Shown: in pieces, positions 1 to 8,353 of the stretch | Position numbering within the stretch: the stretch's first letter is position 1 | Layout: the number at the start of each line of letters is the position of its first letter | Assembly (NCBI GenBank): GCA_902762615.1 | Contig: CACWOX010000019.1 | Location: 1-40,418, forward strand | Reading direction: 5' to 3' | Source of the DNA: an uncultured Ruminococcus sp. | GTDB lineage: Bacteria; Bacillota; Clostridia; Oscillospirales; Acutalibacteraceae | DNA length: 40,418 bases | Position numbers and translations under genes: made by a program | Notes under the pieces: generated by a model | Seen by the model: the letters and a program-made list of their open reading frames with translations, nothing else | Told to the model about the DNA's origin: nothing | Databases searched by the model: none

Positions 1-1
1 C

Positions 2-154
2 TTCATCAGCAAAATCGTTGTTCACGAGAGAGAAAAGAAGCGTTCCAAAAATTCACCGCAGCAGATTGACATCTATTTCAGGTACATCGATTTCCCAACT
101 TGCCTTGACAGGCAGCAAAAGCTGAATGAGATAGCCACAGAAACCGATGAGTAA
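2..154 (+). CDS. Large serine recombinase, C-terminal end (partial)
   Basis: Only the last 50 codons are present; the gene enters from outside the window and ends in TAA. The peptide contains KIVVHEREKKRSKN followed by IDIYFRYID, the pattern at the C-terminus of DUF4368-type large serine recombinases found at the ends of integrative elements of Firmicutes (family pattern recalled, not searched). The catalytic serine domain lies off the window. Such recombinases usually sit at one extremity of their element and point outward, which fits the broken gene that begins right after it. Family assignment is fairly sure; whether the complete gene is intact cannot be seen. Confidence 0.75.
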   Translation, partial: FISKIVVHEREKKRSKNSPQQIDIYFRYIDFPTCLDRQQKLNEIATETDE

Positions 155-162
155 AGAAGAAA

Positions 163-199
163 GGACAGATGGGCAATCGTCTGAAATGCCCGTCTGTCC
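163..199 (+). terminator. Hairpin after the recombinase gene
   Basis: GGACAGATGGGCA pairs with TGCCCGTCTGTCC (one G-U pair) around a short loop, 9 bases after the recombinase stop. No clear T-run follows, so it is either a weak terminator or a structure near the element end. Confidence 0.5.
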
Positions 200-223
200 G
201 CAAATCCCGCCGAAATAAATTAG

Positions 224-1336
224 TATCCTTATGGAAACCTAACAAATTGTACCGCCTTCGCCATTACCTCTCAGCCTGCCAGTCAGACTGTTACGCTTGG
301 CAAATCGCTGACATTGTCGGTTAAGGCAAACGGCGTAGGTCTGAGCTATCAGTGGTATTACAAGAAGAAGGGCGCAACGGCATGGAGCGTCTGGAACGGA
401 CACACACACGCATCCGAGACCTGTATGCCAAATGAAACATGGAACGGAATACAACTCTACTGCAAGGTGAAAAATGCCGCCGGAAGCACACTCAATTCCG
501 CTGTCGCGACAATCCAGGTAATTCAGCCGCTTGCCATAACCGCACAGCCTCAGAGCAAATCGATCATACTCGGCAGATCGCTGACATTGTCGGTCAAAGC
601 TACAGGCGAAGGTCTGAGCTATCAGTGGTATTACAAGAAGAAGGGCGCAGCCGCATTCTCCGTATGGAACAATCGCACCAAGGCAAGCGAAACCGTAACG
701 CCGAATGTTTCGTGGGATGGAATTCAGCTGTATTGCAGGGTGAAGGATTCCTCCGGCAAGACCGTGAATTCCTCTGCCGCTACAATCAATGTGCTTTCCA
801 TCACCTATCAGCCGGCAAATGTCACCGTCGCTTCGGGCAGCAATGCTACATTCACCGTTAAGGCAACAGGCGCAGGGCTGAAATATCAGTGGCAGTACAA
901 GAAGAAGGGCGCGACCGCATGGAGCAATTGGAACGGACGCACGACGGCAAGCACCACGGCGACCTCCAACGACAGCTGGCAGGGAATGCAGGTGCGTTGC
1001 AAGGTGACCGACAGCGGAAGTAATACGCTTTATTCCTCTGTTGCGACAATCACAATTGCGGCAGCGCTGAAAATAACACAGCAGCCCAATAATGTGACCG
1101 CGAGCGTAGGCGACGACGTCGCCTTCATTGTCAAGGCAAGCGGCTCGGGCGTGAAATATCAGTGGCAGTACAAAAAGAAGGGCGCGGCATCGTGGAGTAA
1201 CTGGAACGGAAGAACTACAGCCATAACGGTTGCCACCGCTAATGCCACATGGAGCGGAATGCAGGTGCGCTGCAAAGTCACTGATGCAACGGGAAAAAAT
1301 CTGTATTCCAGTGCTGCGACGATTACAATAAAGTGA
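224..1336 (+). pseudogene. 5'-truncated Ig-like repeat surface protein
   Basis: The frame is open from just after a TAG at 221-223 to TGA at 1334-1336 but has no credible start: the first repeat is already under way by about 260 and the only nearby candidate is a TTG at 314, inside that repeat. The sequence encodes four Ig-like repeats of about 88 residues. Each opens with IT-x-QP, continues with YQW(Y/Q)YKKKGA and W-x-G(I/M)Q, and closes with (V/A)ATI. Repeats 1-2 and repeats 3-4 form two closer pairs. There is no sortase motif or C-terminal membrane segment. Such repeats are typical of secreted or wall-bound adhesins or enzymes. The missing N-terminus and the recombinase tail upstream suggest that an element insertion, or a deletion beside it, removed the 5' part. 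Confidence 0.7.
263..1333 (+). repeat. Four tandem Ig-like coding repeats
   Basis: Units start near 263, 535, 808 and 1069. The core around TATCAGTGG recurs in every unit, with AAGAAGAAGGGCGC or a near copy (AAAAAGAAGGGCGC in unit 4) following it. Units 1 and 2 are nearly identical through the core, as are units 3 and 4, which suggests recent duplication or conversion in pairs. Confidence 0.8.
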
Positions 1337-1406
1337 TTGCAAGCGTTTTGATCCTTAAAAAAATTGATGTCAGCGGATTTTGGCTGGAATGCTTACTAAA
1401 TATTAT

Positions 1407-1436
1407 TTTTTGTAGGTTTTTGTAATTTTTATGTTG
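1407..1436 (+). promoter_or_regulatory. Tandem 10-bp T-rich boxes before the regulator promoter
   Basis: TTTTTGTAGG (1407-1416) is followed directly by TTTTTGTAAT (1417-1426) and a weaker TTTTATGTTG, in 10-bp phase just upstream of and into the -35. The first 10-mer recurs exactly at 2281-2290, before the kinase promoter. The T-run plus TGTxG resembles an 0A box (TGTCGAA core), which Spo0A binds in tandem at helical spacing. Calling these operators is inference. Confidence 0.45.
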
Positions 1437-1462
1437 ATTTTCACATTTTAATCATGTATAAT
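1434..1462 (+). promoter_or_regulatory. Sigma-A promoter of the Spo0A-like gene
   Basis: TTGATT at 1434-1439, a 17-bp spacer, then TATAAT at 1457-1462. The transcript would start near 1469, giving a very short leader with GAGGTG just before the ATG at 1482. Confidence 0.7.
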
Positions 1463-1481
1463 TATTACGAGGTGAATAATT

Positions 1482-2276
1482 ATGCAGCGGGATTATAAGG
1501 TTTTGCTGGTCGAGGATGACCGTGAGCTTTGCGAGGAGTTTGTCAGATGCTTTGCCGCGACAGAGGGGCTGGAGCTTGTGGCAACTACTGACAGTGCGAC
1601 TAAAGCTCTGGAATATCTGCGGGAGTTGCATCCCGATGCGGTGATTTTGGATCTTGAGCTGCATATGGGCGAGGGAAACGGTATTACCTTTTTGTCTCAG
1701 ATGGGCAGGATCAAAAGTATCAAGAAGCCGTTTGTGCTGGTCAACACCAATAATTCCAGTCTTATCACGTATAATGTTGTGAGAAATCTTGGCGCTGACT
1801 TCGTCATGTATAAGCACCAACTGGGGCACCGTCCCTCCGATGTGACAGATGTTCTGCTCGCTGTAGCTGCGAGAGGTGCCGATGTTGAAAGGCAGCCTTT
1901 TCCGCAGCAGGCGGACGAACACCAATCCACACAAGACCGGGCGGAACTGAGAGCTCGTATTTTGGAAGAGCTGAATAAAGTAGCCATTAGCCCGAAGAGC
2001 AAGGGATACAATTACCTTACCGACGCGATAGAGATCATTTGCGGCGGTCAGGTGCCCAATGTTTCTGCTATGATAGGCAAAAAATACGGTAAAACAGAGA
2101 AAAGCGTGGAACGCGCAATGCAGAATGCCATCGACAGAGCGTGGGATTCCGCTGACATTAACGATTTGCTTCAACATTATACAGGTCATATCAGTTCTAA
2201 GCGTATTTCTCCGACGGTAACGGAATTTATATGTTATTACGCAGCCAAATTAAAGACTGACTCACAGGAAAAATAG
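1482..2276 (+). CDS. Spo0A-like response regulator
   Basis: 264 residues. Residues 5-125 form a receiver domain: acidic cluster E11-D12-D13, phospho-acceptor D57 (VILDLEL), T89 and K111 are all in place. A linker near 130-155 leads to a C-terminal domain (about 158-258) matching the Spo0A DNA-binding domain: KGYNYLTDAI, then a recognition-helix segment KSVERAMQNAIDRAW that corresponds to the highly conserved Spo0A helix, and a late TEFI segment. The usual Spo0A is about 260-270 residues, so this is full length. It is followed by two sensor kinases rather than by the usual spo0A neighbours, so I read it as a Spo0A paralogue dedicated to this locus, not the sporulation master regulator. It lies behind its own promoter and may control itself and the kinases through the nearby T-rich boxes (inference). 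Confidence 0.85.
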   Translation: MQRDYKVLLVEDDRELCEEFVRCFAATEGLELVATTDSATKALEYLRELHPDAVILDLELHMGEGNGITFLSQMGRIKSIKKPFVLVNTNNSSLITYNVVRNLGADFVMYKHQLGHRPSDVTDVLLAVAARGADVERQPFPQQADEHQSTQDRAELRARILEELNKVAISPKSKGYNYLTDAIEIICGGQVPNVSAMIGKKYGKTEKSVERAMQNAIDRAWDSADINDLLQHYTGHISSKRISPTVTEFICYYAAKLKTDSQEK

Positions 2277-2280
2277 TTAC

Positions 2281-2310
2281 TTTTTGTAGGTTTCTTTATG
2301 TTTGTGCAGC
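2281..2310 (+). promoter_or_regulatory. Second set of 10-bp T-rich boxes
   Basis: TTTTTGTAGG (2281-2290) is identical to the box at 1407-1416, followed in phase by TTTCTTTATG and TTTGTGCAGC. It starts 4 bases after the regulator stop codon and about 34 bp before the kinase promoter -35, a plausible activator position. Confidence 0.4.
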
Positions 2311-2343
2311 TGACAGTCAATTAAATTCGGTACACAAAAGTTA

Positions 2344-2372
2344 TCGACAGGCGTGTTACTAAGTGATATGAT
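2344..2372 (+). promoter_or_regulatory. Probable promoter of the kinase genes or a short leader RNA
   Basis: TCGACA at 2344-2349, a 17-bp spacer, then TATGAT at 2367-2372 preceded by TGA (extended -10). A transcript starting near 2379 runs straight into the hairpin at 2419-2455. Confidence 0.6.
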
Positions 2373-2418
2373 ATTCTCATAATAATTAGTTTGACTGCGA
2401 GAGTTTTTCATATCACCA

Positions 2419-2460
2419 CCCAAGCCCTCTGCCGATCCAGCGCGGAGGGCTTGGGCATTT
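2419..2460 (+). terminator. Intrinsic terminator or attenuator before the first kinase
   Basis: CCCAAGCCCTC (2419-2429) pairs perfectly over 11 bp with GAGGGCTTGGG (2445-2455), followed by CATTTTATTTA. It would end the regulator transcript, but it also lies between the promoter at 2344-2372 and the kinase start at 2490, so kinase expression requires read-through or relief of attenuation. Confidence 0.8.
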
Positions 2461-2489
2461 TATTTAGATAAGACAAGGAGAGTGGAAAA

Positions 2490-4052
2490 ATGCTGGTGGT
2501 GGATTCGGGCATAAAGCACGCGTTTATGCTGCTGTATGCATACATAGTTTTCTGCATAGGGCTGCCGGAAAAACACAGCCGACGCAGATATTTTTTTGGA
2601 GGGGCAGCTGCTGTGCTGATAGGCGGCAGTATGCTTGTGCTGAAAAATTACATCTTTGTGATTGCTATTCCCTCACTCATGGCTTTATTCTATTTGGCAG
2701 AGGGAATGATTTTCCACGTCAGACCTAAGAAAAATCTAACCCTGACGCTTATCTCATTCGGATTCAGCTACGGAGCCTTTTATCTGTCGGTGGCGATATC
2801 GACCGCTGTAATAGCATTGCTGTCATACGGAACAGCGGGATTGTTCGGTTCACCGGAGCAGGCAATGGATTATTATAGCTACCTGACCAAGGAACTGCCA
2901 ATAGGCAGGATATTGTTAATGACAGCGCTCTCTCTGCTGCAGGGGCTTTTGTTGTCAATAGCGCTTCGTTCAAAGCGTCTCAGACACGGTCTTTCCTCTC
3001 TTGTAAAAATCGGCATGAGCGACATAGGGGTATATATATCAATTGCAACGCTCTCCATAATGATGATATACGTTGTGTCCATCAAAGCCACCAGCAGTAA
3101 TACGACTGTATTTACTGTGTGCTTTTTCCTCGGAATAACCTGCATATTTATGCTTTATTATTGGATAAAGAACGAAATACGCTCGGCATATAAAAGCCGT
3201 ATCAAGGAGAATGAGCTGCTTCTTCTGGAAAAAAGCATAGTCGATAAGGACAGGCTGATCGAGGTCCTTCGTTCGGACAACGAGCGTCTTGCCGAGATAA
3301 TACATAAGGATAACAAGCTGATTCCGGCGATGGTGATGTCGGTCAAAAAATGCGCCGAGAGTATGGGCAGCGGTTCCTGTGACACGTCGGAGGCATTGGA
3401 AACGGCTGATGCGCTGGAAGCCATATATGCTGAACGAAGCCATGCCATAAGTCAATATGAATCGCATGACCGAGGCATTATTTCCACCGGTGTGACAGCA
3501 GTGGACGCGGTGCTTCTCTATATGTCGGACAGGGCGGCGGAAAGCGGTGTCTGTTTCAGCGCCAATGTGCAAGCCTGCCTGCCGGATATGCTAAGCGAGG
3601 AGATAGACCGCCGCGAATTCGACACCATGCTTGCCGATCTGACCGAAAATGCCATTATTGCAGCAAAGCAGCGCAGTCCGGGCAGAGTGGAGGTCAGATT
3701 TAAGCGGCTGGATGCAGGATATATGCTTGAAGTGCTGGACAGCGGCGAGAATTTTTCTACAGACGTGCTCAAGAACATGGGGATAAAGAAAACCACCACC
3801 CACAAAAACGACGGCGGAAGCGGAATAGGGCTGATGACATTCTTCAGAATATTACGGCAGAGCGGAGCAAGCCTGACGATAGAGGAATTATCAGAGGGAG
3901 GACAATTCACCAAGTCGATCAGGGTGACATTTGACCGCGCCGGACATATGCGGATCGTGTCTTACCGTGCGGATGAGCTTAAAAAGGTACTTCGCAGCGG
4001 CAGGTTTGAAATATCGGCACCCGACGGAGAGCGGAAAGGTGAGCAAATATGA
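2490..4052 (+). CDS. Sensor histidine kinase of the GHKL class, intact acceptor
   Basis: 520 residues. The first ~225 residues are hydrophobic with about six membrane segments ending in YYWIKNE. A coiled region follows (about 230-275), then the dimerisation segment with IIHKDNKLIPA, where H272 is the likely phospho-acceptor. The GHKL ATPase domain has an N-box (DLTENAI), a DSGE segment and a glycine-rich GGSGIGLM. The layout resembles AgrC-like sensors, but no AgrB or AgrD gene is near. Start chosen for AAGGAG shortly before the ATG. The TGA overlaps the ATG of the next kinase (ATGA), so the two are translationally coupled. The likely partner is the Spo0A-like regulator upstream (inference from position). 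Confidence 0.85.
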   Translation: MLVVDSGIKHAFMLLYAYIVFCIGLPEKHSRRRYFFGGAAAVLIGGSMLVLKNYIFVIAIPSLMALFYLAEGMIFHVRPKKNLTLTLISFGFSYGAFYLSVAISTAVIALLSYGTAGLFGSPEQAMDYYSYLTKELPIGRILLMTALSLLQGLLLSIALRSKRLRHGLSSLVKIGMSDIGVYISIATLSIMMIYVVSIKATSSNTTVFTVCFFLGITCIFMLYYWIKNEIRSAYKSRIKENELLLLEKSIVDKDRLIEVLRSDNERLAEIIHKDNKLIPAMVMSVKKCAESMGSGSCDTSEALETADALEAIYAERSHAISQYESHDRGIISTGVTAVDAVLLYMSDRAAESGVCFSANVQACLPDMLSEEIDRREFDTMLADLTENAIIAAKQRSPGRVEVRFKRLDAGYMLEVLDSGENFSTDVLKNMGIKKTTTHKNDGGSGIGLMTFFRILRQSGASLTIEELSEGGQFTKSIRVTFDRAGHMRIVSYRADELKKVLRSGRFEISAPDGERKGEQI

Positions 4053-5578
4053 ATAAAGGTGTCGTGTTGCCTGTTCTTGACGTGGGAATTAAATACACTG
4101 TGTTGATTTTCTGCTCCTATTATGTGTTCATAAGGTGTGTATTTGATAATCCGGAGGTCAAAAAATACATTCGTGCACTGATTTCTGCTTCGGTGATGGG
4201 TTTTTCGCTGATATGGCTGAGAAGCATCCTCATGCCGTTGCATATCATCGTTATGCTGCTTTATATTGTAGTGACAAATTATATTATGTTTGGACAGAAC
4301 GCCAATATTACTATTGTACTGTCGGGACTTTCCTATGGGCTGTCACATGCGGTATTTCTCGTCGTGGGATTTGTAAACTCGGTGATTTTGGTTTTTCTTT
4401 ACTGGGATGACACAAAGGGGAAAGACAATTCAATATACGACTTTTTAAATGACATACCGATACATATTATCTCGTATTCGTTGGCGCTTGTTGTTCTGTT
4501 TGGGACAGTTTTTTTCGTTATGAGGCTCAAAAGAATCCGCAGAGGACTGTTGACGGTAGTACAATTCGGCGCCGGCGGTACCGGGATAATGATGCTGTCA
4601 ATGCTGCAGCTGTTTATGATGGGATTTGCACTGCCCGATGACACATTCATTGAGCAGGTAGTCAGAACGTGCGTTTTTGCCTGCGCGATGGTGATGTGCG
4701 TCCTTGTCACTTGGTGGATAAAGAGGGAAATATCGAGGGTATATTCCCAGATGGTTCTTGACAGATCATCTGCACTTACCGAGAGTGTGCTTGCCGAAAA
4801 GGACAGGCTCATCGAATCCCTTCGCAGTGACAACAGGCGGCTTGCAGCGATTGTCGGCGGAGACCGCAGTCTGATATCTGAAACGGTGAATGCAGTGAGG
4901 GATTCTCTGGATTGCGGCAATGCAGATGAGGTCACTCGCTGTGCCGCCCGTCTTGATGAATTATACGGCAGCCGCAGCGCAAAGCTCAGCGAATATGAAT
5001 CTCACGGAATCAGATTTTCCACAACAGGCGTCACGTCAGTTGATAACGTGCTGTTTTATATGGCAAGCATGGCAGAGGACAAAGGCGTGGACTTCACAGT
5101 TGACGTGGAGGCCGATGTAGATCAGCTGTTTGAAGAGATGGAGGACAGCAGGGAATTTATTACCATTCTTGCCGATCTTTCCGAGAATGCGATTATTTCT
5201 GCCGGTGCGGTGAAAGATAAGCATGTGGAGGTTATATTGACGAGTAACGATAATCACTTTTGTCTCAATGTGCTTGACAGCGGCGATAGATTTGACATTG
5301 ATGTGCTAAAAAATATGGGCAGGAAGCGTATAACTACTCACAAGGGCGAAGGCGGCAGTGGAATAGGTCTTATGTCTCTGTTTAAGACACTCAAGCACAC
5401 TGGAGCGAGCTTTACCATAGAGGAGTTTTCCGGCAGCGAAGGAACCGAATGGTACAGTAAGTCGGTGAGAGTCATATTTGACCGTTCTTCTAAGCTGCGC
5501 ATCATTACCGACCGTGCCGACGAATTGAAAAATGCACTGAAAGCGTGCAGATTCGAGATTGAAAAGCGCAATCCATAA
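4049..5578 (+). CDS. Paralogous GHKL sensor lacking the acceptor histidine
   Basis: 509 residues, same architecture as the gene before it: about six membrane segments (1-225), a coiled region with matching VLAEKDRLIESLRSDN, and a GHKL ATPase domain with N-box DLSENAI and GGSGIGLM. At the acceptor site the upstream paralogue reads IIHKDNKLI; here it reads IVGGDRSLI, so H is replaced by G270. The ATP-binding motifs look intact. It may phosphorylate the partner kinase in a heterodimer, act as a phosphatase or co-sensor, or use another residue (inference). The start overlaps the previous stop by 4 bases. A strong bidirectional terminator follows the gene. Confidence 0.85.
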   Translation: MNKGVVLPVLDVGIKYTVLIFCSYYVFIRCVFDNPEVKKYIRALISASVMGFSLIWLRSILMPLHIIVMLLYIVVTNYIMFGQNANITIVLSGLSYGLSHAVFLVVGFVNSVILVFLYWDDTKGKDNSIYDFLNDIPIHIISYSLALVVLFGTVFFVMRLKRIRRGLLTVVQFGAGGTGIMMLSMLQLFMMGFALPDDTFIEQVVRTCVFACAMVMCVLVTWWIKREISRVYSQMVLDRSSALTESVLAEKDRLIESLRSDNRRLAAIVGGDRSLISETVNAVRDSLDCGNADEVTRCAARLDELYGSRSAKLSEYESHGIRFSTTGVTSVDNVLFYMASMAEDKGVDFTVDVEADVDQLFEEMEDSREFITILADLSENAIISAGAVKDKHVEVILTSNDNHFCLNVLDSGDRFDIDVLKNMGRKRITTHKGEGGSGIGLMSLFKTLKHTGASFTIEEFSGSEGTEWYSKSVRVIFDRSSKLRIITDRADELKNALKACRFEIEKRNP

Positions 5579-5586
5579 TGAAGCAA

Positions 5587-5622
5587 AAAGGCTTTCGCAC
5601 ATTTAATGCTGCGAAAGCCTTT
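5587..5622. terminator. Bidirectional intrinsic terminator
   Basis: AAAGGCTTTCGCA (5587-5599) pairs perfectly over 13 bp with TGCGAAAGCCTTT (5610-5622). On the minus strand a T-rich run follows at once; on the plus strand TTT closes the stem and AT-rich sequence follows. It separates the convergent kinase and ecfT ends. Confidence 0.85.
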
Positions 5623-5638
5623 AGTATTAATAAAAAAA

Positions 5639-6457
5639 TCATCTGACCAGTGAAGGTGCGAGGGTGTTCAGGTAAATAATGCCATAGCACAGACCGCCGA
5701 TCAGCAGGAAGGCAAAAATGTCCCGGAAACGGTATTTCAGGACATTCAGGCGGGTGCGACCCTTGCCGCCGGTGTAGCAGCGGCAGTCCATAGCAATGGC
5801 AAGCTCGAACGCCCTGCGGAAGGATGAAATAAATAGCGGAATAAGTATCGGAATCAGCGCCTTTGCTCTTTTAATCACGCCACCGCTTTCCAGATCGGCT
5901 CCGCGAGCCTTCTGCGCGTTCATAATCTTCTCGGTTTCCTCCAGCAGTGTGGGAATGAATCGGAGCGCAATGGTCATCATCATGGCAAGCTCGTGCACCG
6001 GCAGTCGAAAGAGTTTGAGCGGAGCAAGCAGTCTTTCGATGGCTGCGGTCAGGTCGGTGGGGGAGGTAGTATAGGTCAGCATGGAGCTGATCACCACGAT
6101 CATCACAAGCCTTATTGCAATAAAACCGCTCTGCCAGAGAGCTTCCTCGTAAATGGTAAGCGCCTTGTACTGAAATACCACATGTTCCCCTTTAATGTAA
6201 AGCATATTCAGTGCGGCTGTAAAGAACACGAGAAACCAGATTGCCTTGAGTCCCTTGAAATACATTTTCAGCGGTATGCGCGAAAACAGAATCGCAAGCA
6301 CCACAAATGCGACCATAGCGCCCATGGAAAAAAGATTCTTGGCGAGAAAGATAAATATAATTATCGCCGTCATAAGAATGATTTTCATGCGTGGGTCTAA
6401 CTTGTGAATGAAGGACTTGCCCGGCATAAACTGACCTATGGTAATATCAGAGATCAT
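5639..6457 (-). CDS. ecfT: ECF transporter transmembrane component EcfT
   Basis: 272 residues with several long hydrophobic segments (about 28-60, 70-85, 105-130, 245-265) and the cytoplasmic coupling region. The Ala-Arg-Gly motif is seen in NAQKARGADLE, followed by the second coupling segment AMDCRCY. EcfT joins two ATPases to interchangeable substrate-binding S-proteins that import vitamins or metals. No S-protein gene is adjacent, so this is the shared group II type module. Its ATG overlaps the ecfA2 stop by 4 bases. It is the last gene of the ruv-ecf operon. Confidence 0.95.
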   Translation of the reverse strand: MISDITIGQFMPGKSFIHKLDPRMKIILMTAIIIFIFLAKNLFSMGAMVAFVVLAILFSRIPLKMYFKGLKAIWFLVFFTAALNMLYIKGEHVVFQYKALTIYEEALWQSGFIAIRLVMIVVISSMLTYTTSPTDLTAAIERLLAPLKLFRLPVHELAMMMTIALRFIPTLLEETEKIMNAQKARGADLESGGVIKRAKALIPILIPLFISSFRRAFELAIAMDCRCYTGGKGRTRLNVLKYRFRDIFAFLLIGGLCYGIIYLNTLAPSLVR

Positions 6458-7386
6458 TCTGCCTCGCCTCCTTCGGTAGTTTCTTGTTTTGTATCTGTGG
6501 AGCTATTCTCAGAGTTGTTTTCTTCTTTTTTGTCTCCACGCAGAAAATCCATCGCTACGCCCTTGGCAAAATCCATCGTGTAAACGTCGGTGCGCACGTC
6601 GGCTCCCAGTCGTTTGAGCTCGAGGAATACCTGTGTGACCTGCGGCACGCGAAGTCCTATTTCTGCAAGACGTTGTCCATGCTTGAAAATATTCTTTGTC
6701 TCGTCAAACATCTCGACTTTGCCGTGATTCATCACCAGCACGCGGTCAGCGACACGCGCGATGTCCTCCATGGAGTGAGAGACAAGCAGCACCGTGCTTC
6801 CGGTTTTTTGGCGATAAGCGCTTATCCGGTCGAGAATCCTGTCCCTGCCCTTTGGGTCAAGACCGGCTGTCGGCTCGTCGAGAATCAGCACCTTGGGCTG
6901 CATGGCGATAACGCCCGCAATGGCTGCCCGGCGCTTTTCACCGCCCGAAAGGTCAAAGGGGGATTTTTCGAGAAGCGTCTCCTTGAGTCCGGCGAATTCG
7001 GCTGATGTACGGATGATTCGATCCAGCTCGTCCTTGTCCTTGATGCCCTTGTTGGTGGGACCGAAGGCTATGTCCTTGTAGACGGTTTCTTCAAAGAGCT
7101 GGTATTCCGGGTACTGAAAAACCAGACCCACTTCAAAGCGGACATTTCTGATTTTTTTTGGTTTCTCCCAGATATCCCTGCCGTCCAGCATTATTTTGCC
7201 CGATTCGGGGCGGAAAAGACCGTTGAGCAGCTGGACAAGTGTGGATTTGCCCGACCCGGTGTGTCCGATAACGCCGATGAATTCGCCCTGTTCTATTGAA
7301 ATGTTTACGCCGTCAAGCGCGACCTTTTCGAACGGCGTGCCTTTGCCGTAAACAAAGCGCAGATCGTGTGTTTCTATCAATGCCAT
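6454..7386 (-). CDS. ecfA2: ECF transporter ATPase EcfA2
   Basis: 310 residues from the ATG at 7386, chosen because the protein then begins MALIETHDLRFVYG, as family members do, with GAAGGAG 11 bases upstream; a longer frame reaches 7464 but overlaps ecfA1. Walker A GHTGSGKST, Q-loop FQYPEYQLF, signature LSGGEKRR, Walker B LILDEPTAGLDP and switch histidine SHSM are all present. The C-terminal ~80 residues are the usual ECF extension, followed by a polar E/T-rich tail. It pairs with EcfA1 to power EcfT. Confidence 0.95.
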   Translation of the reverse strand: MALIETHDLRFVYGKGTPFEKVALDGVNISIEQGEFIGVIGHTGSGKSTLVQLLNGLFRPESGKIMLDGRDIWEKPKKIRNVRFEVGLVFQYPEYQLFEETVYKDIAFGPTNKGIKDKDELDRIIRTSAEFAGLKETLLEKSPFDLSGGEKRRAAIAGVIAMQPKVLILDEPTAGLDPKGRDRILDRISAYRQKTGSTVLLVSHSMEDIARVADRVLVMNHGKVEMFDETKNIFKHGQRLAEIGLRVPQVTQVFLELKRLGADVRTDVYTMDFAKGVAMDFLRGDKKEENNSENSSTDTKQETTEGGEAE

Positions 7387-7415
7387 AGGCACACATACTC
7401 CTTCATATTTATTCT

Positions 7416-8318
7416 TTAAGCGCTTTTTTCGCCGGTGCGAGCGTTCAAGATAGCTCTCGCACATTCCTCCGGCGTAAGTACGTCCTCCGGAATGTCGTAC
7501 CCCATCGAGCGGAGGTACTGGGCAAGCTCAGTTGCCTGCGGTACGTCAAGATGATGCTCACGGAGCATGTCGATGTGACTGAACACCTCGTTAGGCTTGC
7601 CTTCCATGAGCAGCTTGCCGTCGTTAATGATAATAACGCGGTCCGCTTTGGCGGCTTCGTCCATGTAGTGAGTGATAAGCACCACTGTAATGCCGAGATT
7701 TCTGACCAGATTGTCGATGGCGTCCATGACCTCCTGACGACCTCTCGGGTCGAGCATGGCGGTTGGCTCGTCAAATACGATGCACTTGGGTCGCATGGCA
7801 ATAATTCCCGCAATTGCCACGCGCTGCTTCTGACCGCCGGAGAGCTTGTGGGGAGCGTGACGGCGATATTCATACATGCCCACCGCCTTGAGCGATTCGT
7901 CCACAATCCGGCGTATTTCCTCAGAGGGTACGCCGAGATTTTCGGGACCGAAGGCGACGTCCTCCTCTACGATAGTGGCGACCAGCTGATTGTCGGGGTT
8001 CTGGAATACCATTCCCACGGTGCGGCGTATATCGGTGAGCAAGGTCTCGTCACAGGTGTCCATTCCGGCGACATACACCTTGCCGCCGCTGGGCAGAAGA
8101 ATGGCGTTCATGTGCTTGGCAACGGTAGATTTGCCTGAACCGTTGTGTCCCAGCAACGCGATAAATTCTCCCTTGTGTATATCGAGCGAGATACCGTGCA
8201 GCACCTCTTTTGGCGGGGCGTCGTCGGTAGTCTCATATTGAAAATAAACGTCCTGCACAGAAATCTGAATATCTGCGCCATCTTGGGACTGATTTGAGGT
8301 AATGCTGATGTTTTCCAT
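7416..8318 (-). CDS. ecfA1: ECF transporter ATPase EcfA1
   Basis: 300 residues from the ATG at 8318 (AGGA 7 bases upstream). A longer frame to 8375 would overlap the methyltransferase by 22 bases and has a poorer ribosome site. Walker [17 protein letters not shown], signature LSGGQKQR, Walker [13 protein letters not shown] and ITHYMDE are intact. The order A1-A2-T is standard; the neighbours usually reported in Firmicutes (rpl/truA) are replaced here by ruv genes and an rRNA methyltransferase. Confidence 0.95.
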   Translation of the reverse strand: MENISITSNQSQDGADIQISVQDVYFQYETTDDAPPKEVLHGISLDIHKGEFIALLGHNGSGKSTVAKHMNAILLPSGGKVYVAGMDTCDETLLTDIRRTVGMVFQNPDNQLVATIVEEDVAFGPENLGVPSEEIRRIVDESLKAVGMYEYRRHAPHKLSGGQKQRVAIAGIIAMRPKCIVFDEPTAMLDPRGRQEVMDAIDNLVRNLGITVVLITHYMDEAAKADRVIIINDGKLLMEGKPNEVFSHIDMLREHHLDVPQATELAQYLRSMGYDIPEDVLTPEECARAILNARTGEKSA

Positions 8319-8353
8319 AATACATTCCTGTCGTTCATATTTTATTGATTCAA

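Noticed and set aside
239-1342. Minus-strand ORF of 367 codons across the Ig repeats
   Set aside because: Its repetitive Cys-rich product simply mirrors the repeats on the plus strand.
2490-5578. Agr-type peptide quorum sensing system
   Set aside because: The kinases are AgrC-like in outline, but no AgrB protease or AgrD peptide gene was found, and the regulator has a Spo0A, not LytTR, DNA-binding domain.
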